A DNA stretch of 64,000 nucleotides from Adineta vaga (Eukaryota; Rotifera), in NCBI GenBank assembly GCA_021613535.1, contig CP075492.1, positions 15,624,001-15,688,000 on the forward strand. The letters are read 5' to 3'. The translations under genes and the position numbers were made by a program. Shown here in pieces: positions 54,384 to 64,000 of this stretch (positions within the stretch are counted from its first letter, which is position 1; the number at the start of each line of letters is the position of its first letter). The notes under the pieces were generated by a model, which did not search any database, was not told where the DNA came from, and worked only from the letters and a program-made list of their open reading frames with translations.

Positions 54384-55191
54384 ATGATATCTGCTGCAAG
54401 AAATCCACGTTCAGTTTATATATCCATGGTTTCAAGTATGTAAATATTTTCCTCTTTAAACTAACGTTTAAATATCTTCATATCAGCTGGATGCTGTCAA
54501 ATGCGATTCGATTCAAATTATCCAACGCTTTTAAATGGAATCATAAATGAAGAAGAATTCCATGAATCACTCGCAAATGTTAACAAATCCGTTTCCTCCA
54601 TCATAATAACACTCATCTGTATTATTTTACCTTTTTTATGTATATTAGGCGGAGCGGCAGCATTGATTGCCGGTGGAATAGTGTCTGGTAAATCCAATGA
54701 AAATAAATTTACATTGTTACTTGCTATTGGAGGAGGAATTTTGGGTTTTGGATTGATTACTTCAATCATTGGATATTATATTATGCAATCAAGAAAGACA
54801 AGTCGAATGCGACAAGCAATAGCAGAAGAATCAATAAAATATAATATAATAATAGATCATTCATACCATGTACTTGGCGATTAGATGCTACTACAGTTAC
54901 ATTTCGAGGTCACAAAGGTAGTCTATCAAGCAGACGTATTTATACAGTAAGTCCTTTTTCCCTTTACTAAAATCAAGTGTATATTGTTTGTTGCAGTTAG
55001 TGATTGTGATTGGAAATTCTAGCGATTCGAAAAGTGGAAATATGTTCAAAGAATTTAATCAAATGTCACTTCAACCATCAACATATGATAATCAACAATC
55101 CATAGCAAAATTTTGTTCTCAGTATGAAACACCACGACAGAATCAAACGGCAAGATTTTGTTTTCAATGTGGCCAATCATTGAACAGATAA
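54384..55191 (+). pseudogene. Two-helix membrane protein with zinc-ribbon tail, frameshifted
   Basis: Exons 54384-54435, 54487-54946 and 54997-55191 (introns 51 and 50 nt). The protein has an N-terminal GCCQMRF segment, two membrane helices (LICIILPFLCILGGAAALIAG and the ILGFGLITSIIGYYI region) and RKTSRMRQAIAEES. It then needs a one-base shift near 54868 to pass from IDHSY into CTWRLDATTVTFRGHKGSL and the third exon, which ends FCSQYETP... RFCFQCGQSLNR, a zinc-ribbon-like end with one cysteine (CSQC) replaced by Tyr. Without the shift it stops at 54884 as a shorter but complete two-helix protein. Exon 2 is one base short for phase, which supports a single-base deletion. Family not identified. 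Confidence 0.6.
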
Positions 55192-55449
55192 ATATTCATA
55201 ATTATTATACTTTTCAAATAAAAGTTATCAATTCTCTTACGCCATCTATATGTATTCTACTTTCTCTCGCATGACTAATTCAAAAAGAAATAGCAATATT
55301 AATTAGACAAAAACTTGTCATTCATATATTTTGTAATTTGTGATTATTTGATAATTTTGAGGGTGAACATTGTCACTCTTCGATGAATCATCATGGTTTA
55401 CCTTATCGTATCATGTGTGCGTGTATAGTCTTTCTTATAGAAGTTAAAG

Positions 55450-56143
55450 ATGACAAACGATGATGAAGCACCACCACAAGAAGTTTTCTTTCGTTTATCA
55501 GGAACTGGTAATGGTATATGGGAAATAAATCGACCTCAGAAAGTCATTCTTGATCTTGTAAAACGAAATATTTTTCATGGTGAACTATTAGATATTGGCT
55601 GTGGAATTGCTGATAATATCATTTATATTGCTAAACATGTTAATAATATTCGTATTACTGCAATTGATATGGTATAAATTTTGTTTTTGAAAAGACAAGT
55701 CAATTTCTCTTCATATTTAGGTTGAAAAAGCAATTGAAGTTGCTCGACAAAAAGCGGAAGAAAATCAAGTTAATATTCAATTCGAAGTTGTGAATATGCT
55801 TGATGATGTTTTAAAAACAAATTTAAAAGAAAATTCATATGATATTATTCTTGATTCAGCTACATTTCATGTTTTTACTAACGAAGATCGTCAACAATAT
55901 GTAAAAAATCTTCGAAAATTAATTAAACCAAATGGAATTTATATTCAAATCGTTTGTAGTGAGAAAGAATCACGACCAACTCGACCTCGACGAATCAAAA
56001 GAGCTGATTTATATGAATTATTTTCCGAAGAAAATGGTTGGAAAATTGAATCAATTGAAGATACAATTTATGAAGCCACACCTGACTGTCCGTTGGGAAC
56101 AGATTTTCAATCTTATCTTTCATTCATTCGAAAAATTGTTTGA
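55450..56143 (+). CDS. Class I SAM-dependent methyltransferase
   Basis: Two exons (55450-55671, 55721-56143) with a 49-nt phase-0 intron give 214 residues. The SAM-binding motif I is LLDIGCGIADN (residues 46-56), with the acidic post-I strand ITAIDMVEKA, motif II-like DIILDSATFHVF and post-motif LRKLIKPNGIYIQIV. It resembles small methyltransferases of the thiopurine/halide and bacterial Methyltransf_25 type; substrate not predictable. No signal peptide, so presumably cytosolic. A bacterial origin is possible but the intron shows it is settled in the genome. Confidence 0.85.
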
Positions 56144-56997
56144 AATTTGAAATTGATTTTATTGATTAAACTAAACATAATTTGAAACATTAAGTTTATC
56201 AAACTAGACATTTGATCTTTGATTACTTTATCAAATTTATGAAGAAAATGTAAAAGGAGTTTTGTTGTGATACCTGAAATTACACACATACGCATTATAT
56301 CTTATTCAAGAACATAAATGTACGATTAATATTCAGTTGATAATCGCATTCATACCCATCTATGGCACATTTGAATGTATAAACGCTTTATTTTTATTTA
56401 TATTTCATTTGAATATCAATCATAGATATTTTTGTCAGAACTCTATGCTAAAAATAGCAATGGCACTAAAAGTGATTGTATTACTCTTATGATTATCTGT
56501 TTCATCTCAAATCATAACTTTTGTTTTGTGATGAAATGTTTCGATAGTAATCAATAGAAATCATACATTTTGAATAGTGTGAAAAAGAAAACGAAAAATA
56601 AATCACGATAGTGAATTGTCAGAGGAAGATAGAGAAAGAACATGTTTATTCAGGTGAATCTCTAATTACATAAAAATAAAAACGTAAACAAGAGAGTATA
56701 TAAATGTATAAAAAGAAGGAAAAAATAAAGGACTAAAATTACGTAGTTATGACACGTGTATATTGATAAATAAATATATCATGTACTCATAAACGTCGTC
56801 ATTTTGGGCAAAAAAACCCTACTCATGAAGAGAAATAACCAGTAAAGAAGGAAAAAATCCATTCTTTGAGTCATAGAATGATACGATATAAAAACCTTAT
56901 CACTACACAATATTCATCAGCATATTCATTGATTGATTCATTTTAATTGGGATACAAAGAACTGGTGATATATCATTATTTATTGATAAAACATCAA
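56144..56997. other. Intergenic, nothing recognised
   Basis: AT-rich. GATATAAAAACC near 56884 is a reasonable TATA box for the following gene (about 110 bp before its ATG). Confidence 0.45.
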
Positions 56998-57630
56998 ATG
57001 GCTGAACGAAAAGTGTTTAATATTGTCAAACGTATTCCTGTTTTGGGGAATACATATGGTTTGGTTCGTGGTGCTGTTTATGAGTTAGCAGGTGATAGGG
57101 ATGAAGCGAAAAATTCAATGGAAATGGATTTTGCTGATTTAAATCCATTACGCATGCCTCGAAACTTGATGAACGGTTTAATTGATTTGACATCTAATGT
57201 GGATAAAGGTATTTGGATTGGTAAACGAACTCTTGGTGGGAATCAACCATTTGGTTTAACGTTTTCACCTGGTGCTGATGTACATCATTGGTGTATTCAA
57301 ATTGATGGAATTATTTATGAATTAGGTGGATCGAAATCGCAGGTCAGTATTAGTATCATATCGAAAGATAACGATCCAACAACGTATGTAAGTTATTGTA
57401 AACGATTTTCATGGACAATGTTAACAGGTCGATCATCATCAGTTAGTGAGAGTAGATTACGCGATTTTGCAAAATCATTTGAACAATATCGTTATCAAGC
57501 CGTTTTACCAATAGGCGATACAGTTAATTGTCAAACTTTCGTCAAATACATGTATGCTAAAGCTGCTGGTATATCAAATGCCAAAGCAGCAGGTGATATC
57601 TTAGCTATCATTCCAAATCTTATTTTCTAA
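56998..57630 (+). CDS. Papain-fold-like (LRAT/PPPDE/NlpC-type) protein
   Basis: A single exon of 210 residues. I use ATG 56998 because the frame upstream has no ATG. Features are His96-His97 in DVHHWCIQIDGIIYELGG and Cys178 in NCQTFVKYMY. A histidine strand followed about 80 residues later by an N-C segment is the circularly permuted papain-like layout of LRAT, PPPDE (deSUMOylase-like) and related proteins. The first 60 residues (VFNIVKRIPVLGNTYGLVRGAVYELAGD) resemble an amphipathic membrane-associated start. Enzyme activity is plausible but unproven: LRAT-like proteins act on lipids, PPPDE on ubiquitin-like conjugates. Confidence 0.6.
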   Translation: MAERKVFNIVKRIPVLGNTYGLVRGAVYELAGDRDEAKNSMEMDFADLNPLRMPRNLMNGLIDLTSNVDKGIWIGKRTLGGNQPFGLTFSPGADVHHWCIQIDGIIYELGGSKSQVSISIISKDNDPTTYVSYCKRFSWTMLTGRSSSVSESRLRDFAKSFEQYRYQAVLPIGDTVNCQTFVKYMYAKAAGISNAKAAGDILAIIPNLIF

Positions 57631-57719
57631 TTATTGTCAATAACAACAAATTATTATAGTTTCATATTATTAAAATCATCTCGTGCATTTCTTTCGTAAT
57701 TCTTTTTGTTAATACAGTA

Positions 57720-58224
57720 AAAAAAAAAAAAAAAAAATAACTCCACCATGGGGACCGCTGATCGGCGGGCTCCGTGCCGGTCACAAGTCCGGATAAAGGA
57801 GGAGTGTTAGGTGGAAGGGGTGCAGATACCACCGTCTGTGAAAACAACAAGACGAAAGAAACCAACCATGAACGTTATTAGAGATAATTCATGCCGGCTT
57901 GGACAACGCCCGGTAAAACAAGGTCCGCGTCCTCTGTCGAGTGACCAGGGCAGAGTCAAAAAATTGGCGACTGGAAAGAATTCAAATACGACGAAAAACA
58001 CGCAAAAGCTAAAACTTGCCAGAAATACTCTGACAGTAGGAACATGGAATGTGCAGACTTTATGGGCTGCAGGCAAGCTAGAACTACTCAGAAATGAAAT
58101 GAAACGATTTAGATACGATATAATTGGTATTTCAGAAGTTCGATGGACAGGAAAAGGTGAAACACCGAAAGGAGATTTCATTTGGTCAGGAGAAGAGACC
58201 TATCAACTGAACCAGTGCGATTGA
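57720..58224 (+). mobile_element. 5' fragment of an RTE-like LINE, behind an A-run
   Basis: A run of about 19 A (57719-57738) is followed by GC-richer sequence, clearly foreign to its surroundings, with a frame (57811-58224) whose second half is the start of an APE endonuclease: LTVGTWNVQTLWAAGKLELL, YDIIGISEVRWTGKGETPKG. This is typical of RTE/BovB-type elements often annotated as craniofacial-development-protein-2-like. The endonuclease is cut off after about 60 residues and no RT follows. Loss of the 3' side is the opposite of normal LINE truncation and implies a later deletion or rearrangement. The preceding A-run may be the tail of another insertion. Confidence 0.72.
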
Positions 58225-58856
58225 GCACGAATTCAACGATGAAAATTCGTGCTGTCTTGATATTCCAGTTTTAGGTAGACGTCACCGTCTTGTGCTTCAA
58301 GTTGAAGATCTTTTTTCCAATTCGACATTTACAGTTCATGAGTAATTATAAACATATATGTAGTCAGAAGACAGAACGGCAGTAACATATATAGTCATGA
58401 AATGTTTGAATGACAGTGAATAGAACAGTAACGGCAATTCTAGTTATTTAGTAATGATGGTAAAATGAAGGAACTAAAGAATGAAAAAGCTACGTAGTGT
58501 TTCTAACAAAAGCAAATCTGACTTAACATACTACAATCGAACGTGGTTGACTCGTTTCATGATGAAATTTGTACACATTTATACTAGCGCAAATAGTGTC
58601 ATGATGCAATTACTTTAATATTCACACTTATTCTCATTATATTTTCTTATAAGTTAAGGTGGTAAATGGACTGTTAATAATCGTGATATCATGATTCTAT
58701 TTCTCTTAAATAGTAATGAGATATTTCCTTTTCCATTTTCTTTTATTATATTCCACATTTAATAATTTATTTTTATTTCTCTTTCAAATTTCATTCGCAT
58801 TTCTTTTTTCTACTTTCTCATCGCCATATGTTGTTACTTCATTACTGATTTACATA
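58225..58856. other. Intergenic, nothing recognised
   Basis: Follows the LINE fragment. No gene and no hairpin copy. Confidence 0.4.
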
Positions 58857-59755
58857 ATGAAGTCTATCAGTTCCAAAATTTTATTAATATTATTTCTCAC
58901 GAATCATTCGGTTTGTACCATTCGTATTGGTTGGATTTCTAATGCAACGTTCAAAGCGTCAAATACAAGTATGATTTATCCAATTCTGACTTGCAAGGAA
59001 TGTACATGTGCAGCTTTGCTGCTTTCAGCTGTTGGATGGAATTGTATGATAAATAATAGTACGTGTCAATTAATTAAGAATTATTCTTTGAATGATATTG
59101 GATTAAGAGGATCAATTGATGAAACGTTTTTCTTTCAACAACTTCCTTTCAAACAATTAACAACACACGAAATAGTGCCTTACACGACTTCTCAAACTAA
59201 CATCGAAACAGCATCAAAGGGTATGTCTAACATATGAATAGAAACATTTTTAGCATCATCATTTCTCTTTCTTCCTTTATTTTTAAAGCGATGACAACAC
59301 AAAATCTAATGAAAAGCTCTTGCGACGACGGATTATTAGTAAATACTTGGACATCATGCACAGGTACTATTTCAACAATGTGGTCTAGATATACTACACT
59401 CAAGTTTATCTTTCAAACAAATATAAATTATAATTGGTATCTGGATGATGTATCTGTACGACGCTATTCGTCAGAAATGTTAGAAAATGGAGATTTTGAA
59501 AGTATATCACCATTTTTCGAATGGACAACAGATTATTCTGGTTCCTGCCAAAATGGTTTTACAATAAGTACAAATCGATATCACTCACCAAATAATTCTT
59601 ATCGCAATTTATGTACAGCTGGATCGACTTGGATCTATCAGTCATTCTACTCTTTTGGTGGTCAGTACTATAATCTTAGTTATTGGATTTATCTTGATTA
59701 TATTGGTGGATCATCTAATTCCACAAATGTTTGGATGAATACCACTATTTACTGA
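58857..59755 (+). CDS. Secreted PAN-like module plus jelly-roll-like domain
   Basis: Two exons (58857-59220, 59289-59755) with a 68-nt phase-1 intron give 276 residues. A signal peptide (KILLILFLTNHSVC) is followed by the cysteine module CKECTCAALLLSA... WNCMINNSTCQLI (residues about 45-75), the same type as at 35327 and in exon 1 of the gene ending at 52872. A Thr-rich joint leads to a beta-rich domain with WYLDDVSV and MLENGDFES, which is the boundary pattern of galactose-binding or MAM-like jelly rolls; a second partial unit follows (WIYQSFYSFGGQYYNLSYWI). Many glycosylation sites. Probably an extracellular glycan- or protein-binding protein. Confidence 0.68.
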
Positions 59756-60288
59756 ATCGTTCAACTATTTGTATGATCATATTTACTTATAATAAAAATG
59801 AATTCATATCAAATAAACTTACTTGAAAGAGTAGACAGAGAGGGAAAAAGAGGAGAATTAGTTTATTTAGTGTGCTTGATTATTTTAAAATCCCAATTCT
59901 ACTCGAGAGAATGAAGTATATGAAATGAAATCTATTCCACGCCCATACCCTAAATGCAATATAGAAATTTCATTCTTTTAACTTCTTTTTTTTCCTACTT
60001 CTACAGATAGTATGTGACTGCCATCTTTCGAGAATGAATGTCATCTGTAATGATATATATCCGAAGCCAACTCTGCTTTTCATCGAATTATTATGTATAT
60101 TTCATTTACTTTTCGATCAATTACCTAAAGAATATCTTAAAGTGTGCATTAACGTCATTTCCTAAAACTTTGTCATTGAATGAATCGTTTATTAGTCATA
60201 TTACATTGCTTTCTATCTTGAGCTAATATTTGCCAAAGTATACTATATAACAAAAAAATACATCGCTTTTTTATTCATCATCATAGAA
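59756..60288. other. Intergenic with a C-rich hairpin-arm relic
   Basis: TTCCACGCCCATACCCTAAATG at about 59936-59957 resembles the C-rich arm of the hairpin family, about 180 bp past the upstream gene's stop. Otherwise empty. Confidence 0.4.
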
Positions 60289-61550
60289 ATGCATCATACT
60301 GTTCGAATACGTGATTTATCACCGGTACCTGAAAGTCAAACCAGTCATCGGAAAGGACCATCGCAAGTATCCAGCAATCATTGGATAGAAGCTGTGGACA
60401 AACAATATTTGACATCGTCACCAGATCGTTACAAAGTTCAGTATTGGTCTGAGAATGGACCACATACACACGCTAACTATTCTGGTCATCCAGTATTTGA
60501 AGCTTTTTATGCTGCTTATTGTAATCATGAAGATATCGTTCTTTCACCTGATGATATCTGGCTCATGATTACAATTTACTATGCTAAATATGTTGATGAT
60601 AATGCTGAACAATTACGATCATTATTTGTTGATCATGAAGGAAAGAAAAAACTTGAAGTTACCATACCATCTGAAACACCTGAGTAAGCATTATACTATA
60701 TTAAAATAATTCGTTATGATATGTACTGATTTTCTTTCTCGACCAGCTGGCCTAGGTTTCTAGAAGAAATGAAATTAGAAATTGGAAAAAATGTAAGAAA
60801 CGATGTAGTGAACGTTCTACAATCGACTTATTCAACAACAGGTCAAGTCGAATCACTCTTGTCTTGTGCCTGTATCATGCATACATTCAAAAAATATTTT
60901 GATTATGTTCATGTCTACTATGGATGTGGCATACGGAATGTGCATTTTTTAGGTACCTTGTCTGATTGGCAACTCTTGAGAAGCAAGACAGAGAAACTCA
61001 AAAGTTATACGCTTCCAAGCAAGTCTTCTTCGAAGTATCAACATAATGATTTTTCCGGTTACATTGATGGAGTATTGCCTATTTTGGATGAATTTATTCG
61101 AACCTATCAGGGTCAAGTTGACAATAAATTTTGGGATCAAATTTTTGATTATACACATGTACACAAGCACGGTGCATCCGGGTGAGTTTTGCTTGATTTC
61201 TATGTCAAGGAGATCAGTAAACTTTTGCATTGTACATTTTTAGAATGATTTTGGGTGAAGTGCTAGGTATTCGTGGTTGGTTTCTTCGTTTATGCTACGG
61301 ACTTCACTATTCTGAAGCAAAAATAGAACCAGATAAACTTCAATTGAATGCTATCTCAGTCCCGGTTACTTTGATAAATCTGACAACCCATAAAAAATCT
61401 TCATGTTATGTTGCTGGCGGTTTTCATGGCGTTCATTCTCAAGATGGAAAACATAAACCTGTGATCAGCTTGTCGGTTATCGAAGATACTAAACCACAAA
61501 ACGACCTCTCTTCTGATCTTTTAGATCTTTTACAGGAAGCAATGGAATAA
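60289..61550 (+). CDS. DUF4419 family protein
   Basis: Three exons (60289-60683, 60747-61181, 61244-61550) with 63- and 62-nt GT-AG introns, both phase 2, give 378 residues. It matches the DUF4419 layout: HPVFEAFYAAYCNHEDIVLSPDDIWLMI near residues 65-95, then FSTTGQVESLLSC-type helix, FGTLSDWQLL-type IPxxTLxGxxxDW segment (FLGTLSDWQLLRSKTEKL), FWDQIFDY, and the C-terminal AGGFHGVHSQDG. These proteins are abundant in fungi, amoebae and rotifers; no biochemical function is established to my knowledge. No signal peptide or membrane helix. Confidence 0.85.
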
Positions 61551-61624
61551 AAGACTTTTTCATCTGATTTTATTTAAAGAATAAATTTGAGTGTGAATAA
61601 ATGAGTTATATCGTTTTTGATTGA

Positions 61625-64000
61625 TCACCAGTGTAGATATTTTTGCAAAATACTTTTATATCGACTAAAAGTTTTCTTAAATGCTTGTTTATATACAGTT
61701 GATGGTAAAACAAATATAATAAAAGTTAATAAAGGTGGAATCAAGGATATATAATAACCAAGAAGAAATCTCCAAGAATCATTCGTCGATTTCATACAAC
61801 CCGATGCAAATGAAATAATCAGACGTGGAATAGCTAAAATAATTAATACCAATGGTCCAATAAGAAGACTTTTATGTTTTTGAATTTCTTCATTTAAAAT
61901 TTGTTTATATGGTTTTTGTTTTCGTACACGTATTTGTTGTCGAATACTTATCATAATAATAATTAGAGCTGATGTAATATTAATAAGAAATGAAACAATA
62001 AAATGTAAACTATTCATTATTAAATCAAAACTTTTTATAATCGATGAATATTCTACAATACACCAAATTCGTTGTTGTTCATCATTATATTCTCGAAATA
62101 AACGTCGATAGATTGGATCATGAATAGTTGTACAAATAATAAGGATTATAAAAGTTGAAATGATCCATTTCGCTATTGATTTTGTTCGTTTCTTATTAAA
62201 ATTTACTCCTTTAATAACTATAAATGTTCGTTCAATACTCACACATGCAGTTAACCATTGATTCATTGTTAAACAAAATCGAAGAAGAAAATCCATTGAA
62301 TAACATTGCAAATTTAAAAACAACTCATTTTCAATCAATTGCATTTGTGAAAATAAAAGTATAGAAAATTTCAATGGAAATAGAAATATAATTATCATAC
62401 TTAAAATTGATGAACATAAAAGATAAATTCCACAACCAGTTTCACAAATGTTTTCCTCTTTAAATGTAATTAATGATAACACACCATTGATGAAACCGAC
62501 AATTACTATAAAAATAGTTATAATTATCATTAGAAGAACAATATATGATTGATTTGATAAACTATATTTCGGTTGTATATGAAAACCAAGAATTGCATCG
62601 AGAGAAAGGCTAAAACTATGCGTATTTAATTGACATTGTGCACCATAATAACAGACAGGACATATACATATAGATGTTGATGGACATGCTAAATTATCTT
62701 GATAACAAGTTCCATCATTGATACAAGCACTTTTACCTAAACAATTGATTTTTTTCTTATGTTCAAATTCGAAACAATTCGCAACAGATTGACTTTGATG
62801 ATTTTGACATAAACATAAATGCATCTCATCATAAAAACATGGAATATTTTGAGAATTATTTCTTTGACATAGAACATGATAATATTTAATACGATGAAGA
62901 AGATGATAATTTAAAATTCCTTCATCCATTAATTCTTTTATATGAAAACAACGATCAGATAAATGAATCGTTCGTTCAATACTCATCGATTGATTGTGTT
63001 GATTTTGTACCAGAGTTAGATAATAATTTTCATTCCGTTCAATAAAAACAAGATGAAATTTATACGACCAATAGATTGTCATCGAACGTTGACCATATGG
63101 AATCATTCGATAACTGACTGTATGTGCAGGATGTTTACGTGGATCAAGTTCAATAAAATGTATATGTATTCCAGTTGGTAGAATGATATTCGTATCGAAT
63201 GAAATAAGAAGTCTTGCTTGAGGTATTTCACATTTTTCTCCAGTAAAATTTTTTGGGCAAATACAAAGATTTTGTCGATATTTTGTTCGATATTCATCGA
63301 TAATTAAACATTGACCACCATTTAAACATATATGATTTTGATTATTTTCACATAAAAATGTATTTTTAAGGAAACATCGACTACCCAGTTTATTTAAAGG
63401 ACAAATACATATTGATCGATTCGTTGGTAATTTACCAAGACATAATGAATCTGATGAACATGTACAATCATATGGTATATGGCAATATCGACCAGACCAT
63501 CCGGAATTACATTGACAAAATGTTCGAAATTCCGGATCATGAAAATATTTTCGACATTTTCCATTTCTACATTGATTATCTGAACAAAACTCTGGTTTAT
63601 CATGAATACTTGGTATAGCCAATTGAAATGCTAGACGATAAACAGGTAAGAATGGGAATAAAATTTTTTTAATTGTACTTCCACGATAATTTAATGATTT
63701 TCTTTCATAAATATCAATATGAATAAAATATTGTTGACTTTCATTTTTCGGTCGAGTAGAATATAATAAATAGAAATTGAATTTTTTTTGACAATATTTT
63801 TTTGATAAATAAGTTATTTGTTCATAAGAATGAATCATTCGTTGATCACTATCATCAATTAACGAGATGATGATAATAATTGGTATTTCAATTGTATCTG
63901 ATGAGACAAGAAATTGCATTGTGATACTAATTCGTTGATTTTGATATTGACAAAAATTACCATAGAAACTCGGAGGACAAAAACATACTAATTTTGTAAG
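61625..64000 (-). CDS. EGF-repeat 7TM receptor, incomplete at right edge
   Basis: An open minus-strand frame from the window edge (64000) to a stop at 61625, at least 791 residues, 5' end missing. The frame already reads an EGF end (CFCPPSFYGNFC) before position 63919, so the gene extends to the right. The extracellular part carries repeated EGF-like modules (CRNGKC... CQCNSGWSGRYC; CLNGGQC... CICPKNFTGEKC; CINDGTC... CICPVCYYGAQC) around a beta-rich insert. Residues near the end form seven membrane helices beginning YIVLLMIIITIFIVIVGF. SIERTF after helix 3 stands where rhodopsin-like receptors have DRY. A basic tail follows helix 7. This is an adhesion-type arrangement common in bdelloids; ligand unknown. 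No GPS cleavage motif was noticed. Confidence 0.85.
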   Translation of the reverse strand, partial: LTKLVCFCPPSFYGNFCQYQNQRISITMQFLVSSDTIEIPIIIIISLIDDSDQRMIHSYEQITYLSKKYCQKKFNFYLLYSTRPKNESQQYFIHIDIYERKSLNYRGSTIKKILFPFLPVYRLAFQLAIPSIHDKPEFCSDNQCRNGKCRKYFHDPEFRTFCQCNSGWSGRYCHIPYDCTCSSDSLCLGKLPTNRSICICPLNKLGSRCFLKNTFLCENNQNHICLNGGQCLIIDEYRTKYRQNLCICPKNFTGEKCEIPQARLLISFDTNIILPTGIHIHFIELDPRKHPAHTVSYRMIPYGQRSMTIYWSYKFHLVFIERNENYYLTLVQNQHNQSMSIERTIHLSDRCFHIKELMDEGILNYHLLHRIKYYHVLCQRNNSQNIPCFYDEMHLCLCQNHQSQSVANCFEFEHKKKINCLGKSACINDGTCYQDNLACPSTSICICPVCYYGAQCQLNTHSFSLSLDAILGFHIQPKYSLSNQSYIVLLMIIITIFIVIVGFINGVLSLITFKEENICETGCGIYLLCSSILSMIIIFLFPLKFSILLFSQMQLIENELFLNLQCYSMDFLLRFCLTMNQWLTACVSIERTFIVIKGVNFNKKRTKSIAKWIISTFIILIICTTIHDPIYRRLFREYNDEQQRIWCIVEYSSIIKSFDLIMNSLHFIVSFLINITSALIIIMISIRQQIRVRKQKPYKQILNEEIQKHKSLLIGPLVLIILAIPRLIISFASGCMKSTNDSWRFLLGYYISLIPPLLTFIIFVLPSTVYKQAFKKTFSRYKSILQKYLHW

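Overview
The window looks like nuclear DNA of a bdelloid rotifer (Adineta/Rotaria type). The evidence is an AT-rich background, GT-AG introns mostly 47-80 nt long, and a protein repertoire typical of these animals: NHL-propeller fusions, ADP-ribosyltransferases, Kelch ectodomain proteins, EGF-7TM receptors, DUF4419, DUF4291 and bacterial-looking hydrolases. TGTGGG-type G-rich motifs recur throughout; from memory TGTGGG is the telomeric repeat reported for Adineta vaga. The assignment is inferred from content, not from any search. I rebuilt exon-intron structures by hand from splice sites and reading phase.

Layout. 0-10 kb: a 129-bp hAT-like MITE (611-739), an F-box gene (1825-3402, -), a secreted S9 peptidase (3622-5586, -), a broken phosphotransferase-like kinase (6097-7476, -), a decayed leucine-rich-repeat gene (about 8040-9180) and a secreted Ly6-like gene (9645-10064). 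10-26 kb: a foldback repeat, an ART-NHL fusion gene, small cysteine-rich genes, a GH9 endoglucanase relative lacking its catalytic aspartates and carrying a frameshift, a glycoside hydrolase with a ricin-type lectin tail, and a B-box/coiled-coil/NHL gene with an internal TGA. 26-41 kb: an S10 carboxypeptidase, retroelement and foldback debris, an exostosin-like glycosyltransferase, a 1.5-kb TIR element full of GCGTCT-ACGC motifs, DUF4291, a secreted propeller protein, a type II membrane protein with a mucin-like stalk, and an EF-Tu pseudogene. 41-48 kb: a UAP56/DDX39-like helicase gene whose third intron holds a full-length non-LTR retrotransposon with two open frames. 48-64 kb: two convergent Kelch-ectodomain genes, a small membrane protein with a frameshift, a methyltransferase, a papain-fold-like protein, a 5' fragment of an RTE-like LINE, a secreted jelly-roll-like protein, DUF4419, and an EGF-7TM receptor running off the right edge.

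Three patterns cut across the genes. (1) Short hairpins with arms near GAGGGTGTGGGTG / CACCCACACCCTC recur at least a dozen times, mostly 20-350 bp downstream of stop codons on either strand. (2) The multidomain genes are assembled from modules joined by phase-1 introns, often unusually long (about 110-320 nt), which suggests combinatorial exon shuffling of extracellular and propeller modules. (3) Gene decay is common: seven loci carry frameshifts or in-frame stops, and the helicase keeps an open frame but has lost catalytic motifs. I found no convincing intact tRNA, rRNA or CRISPR.
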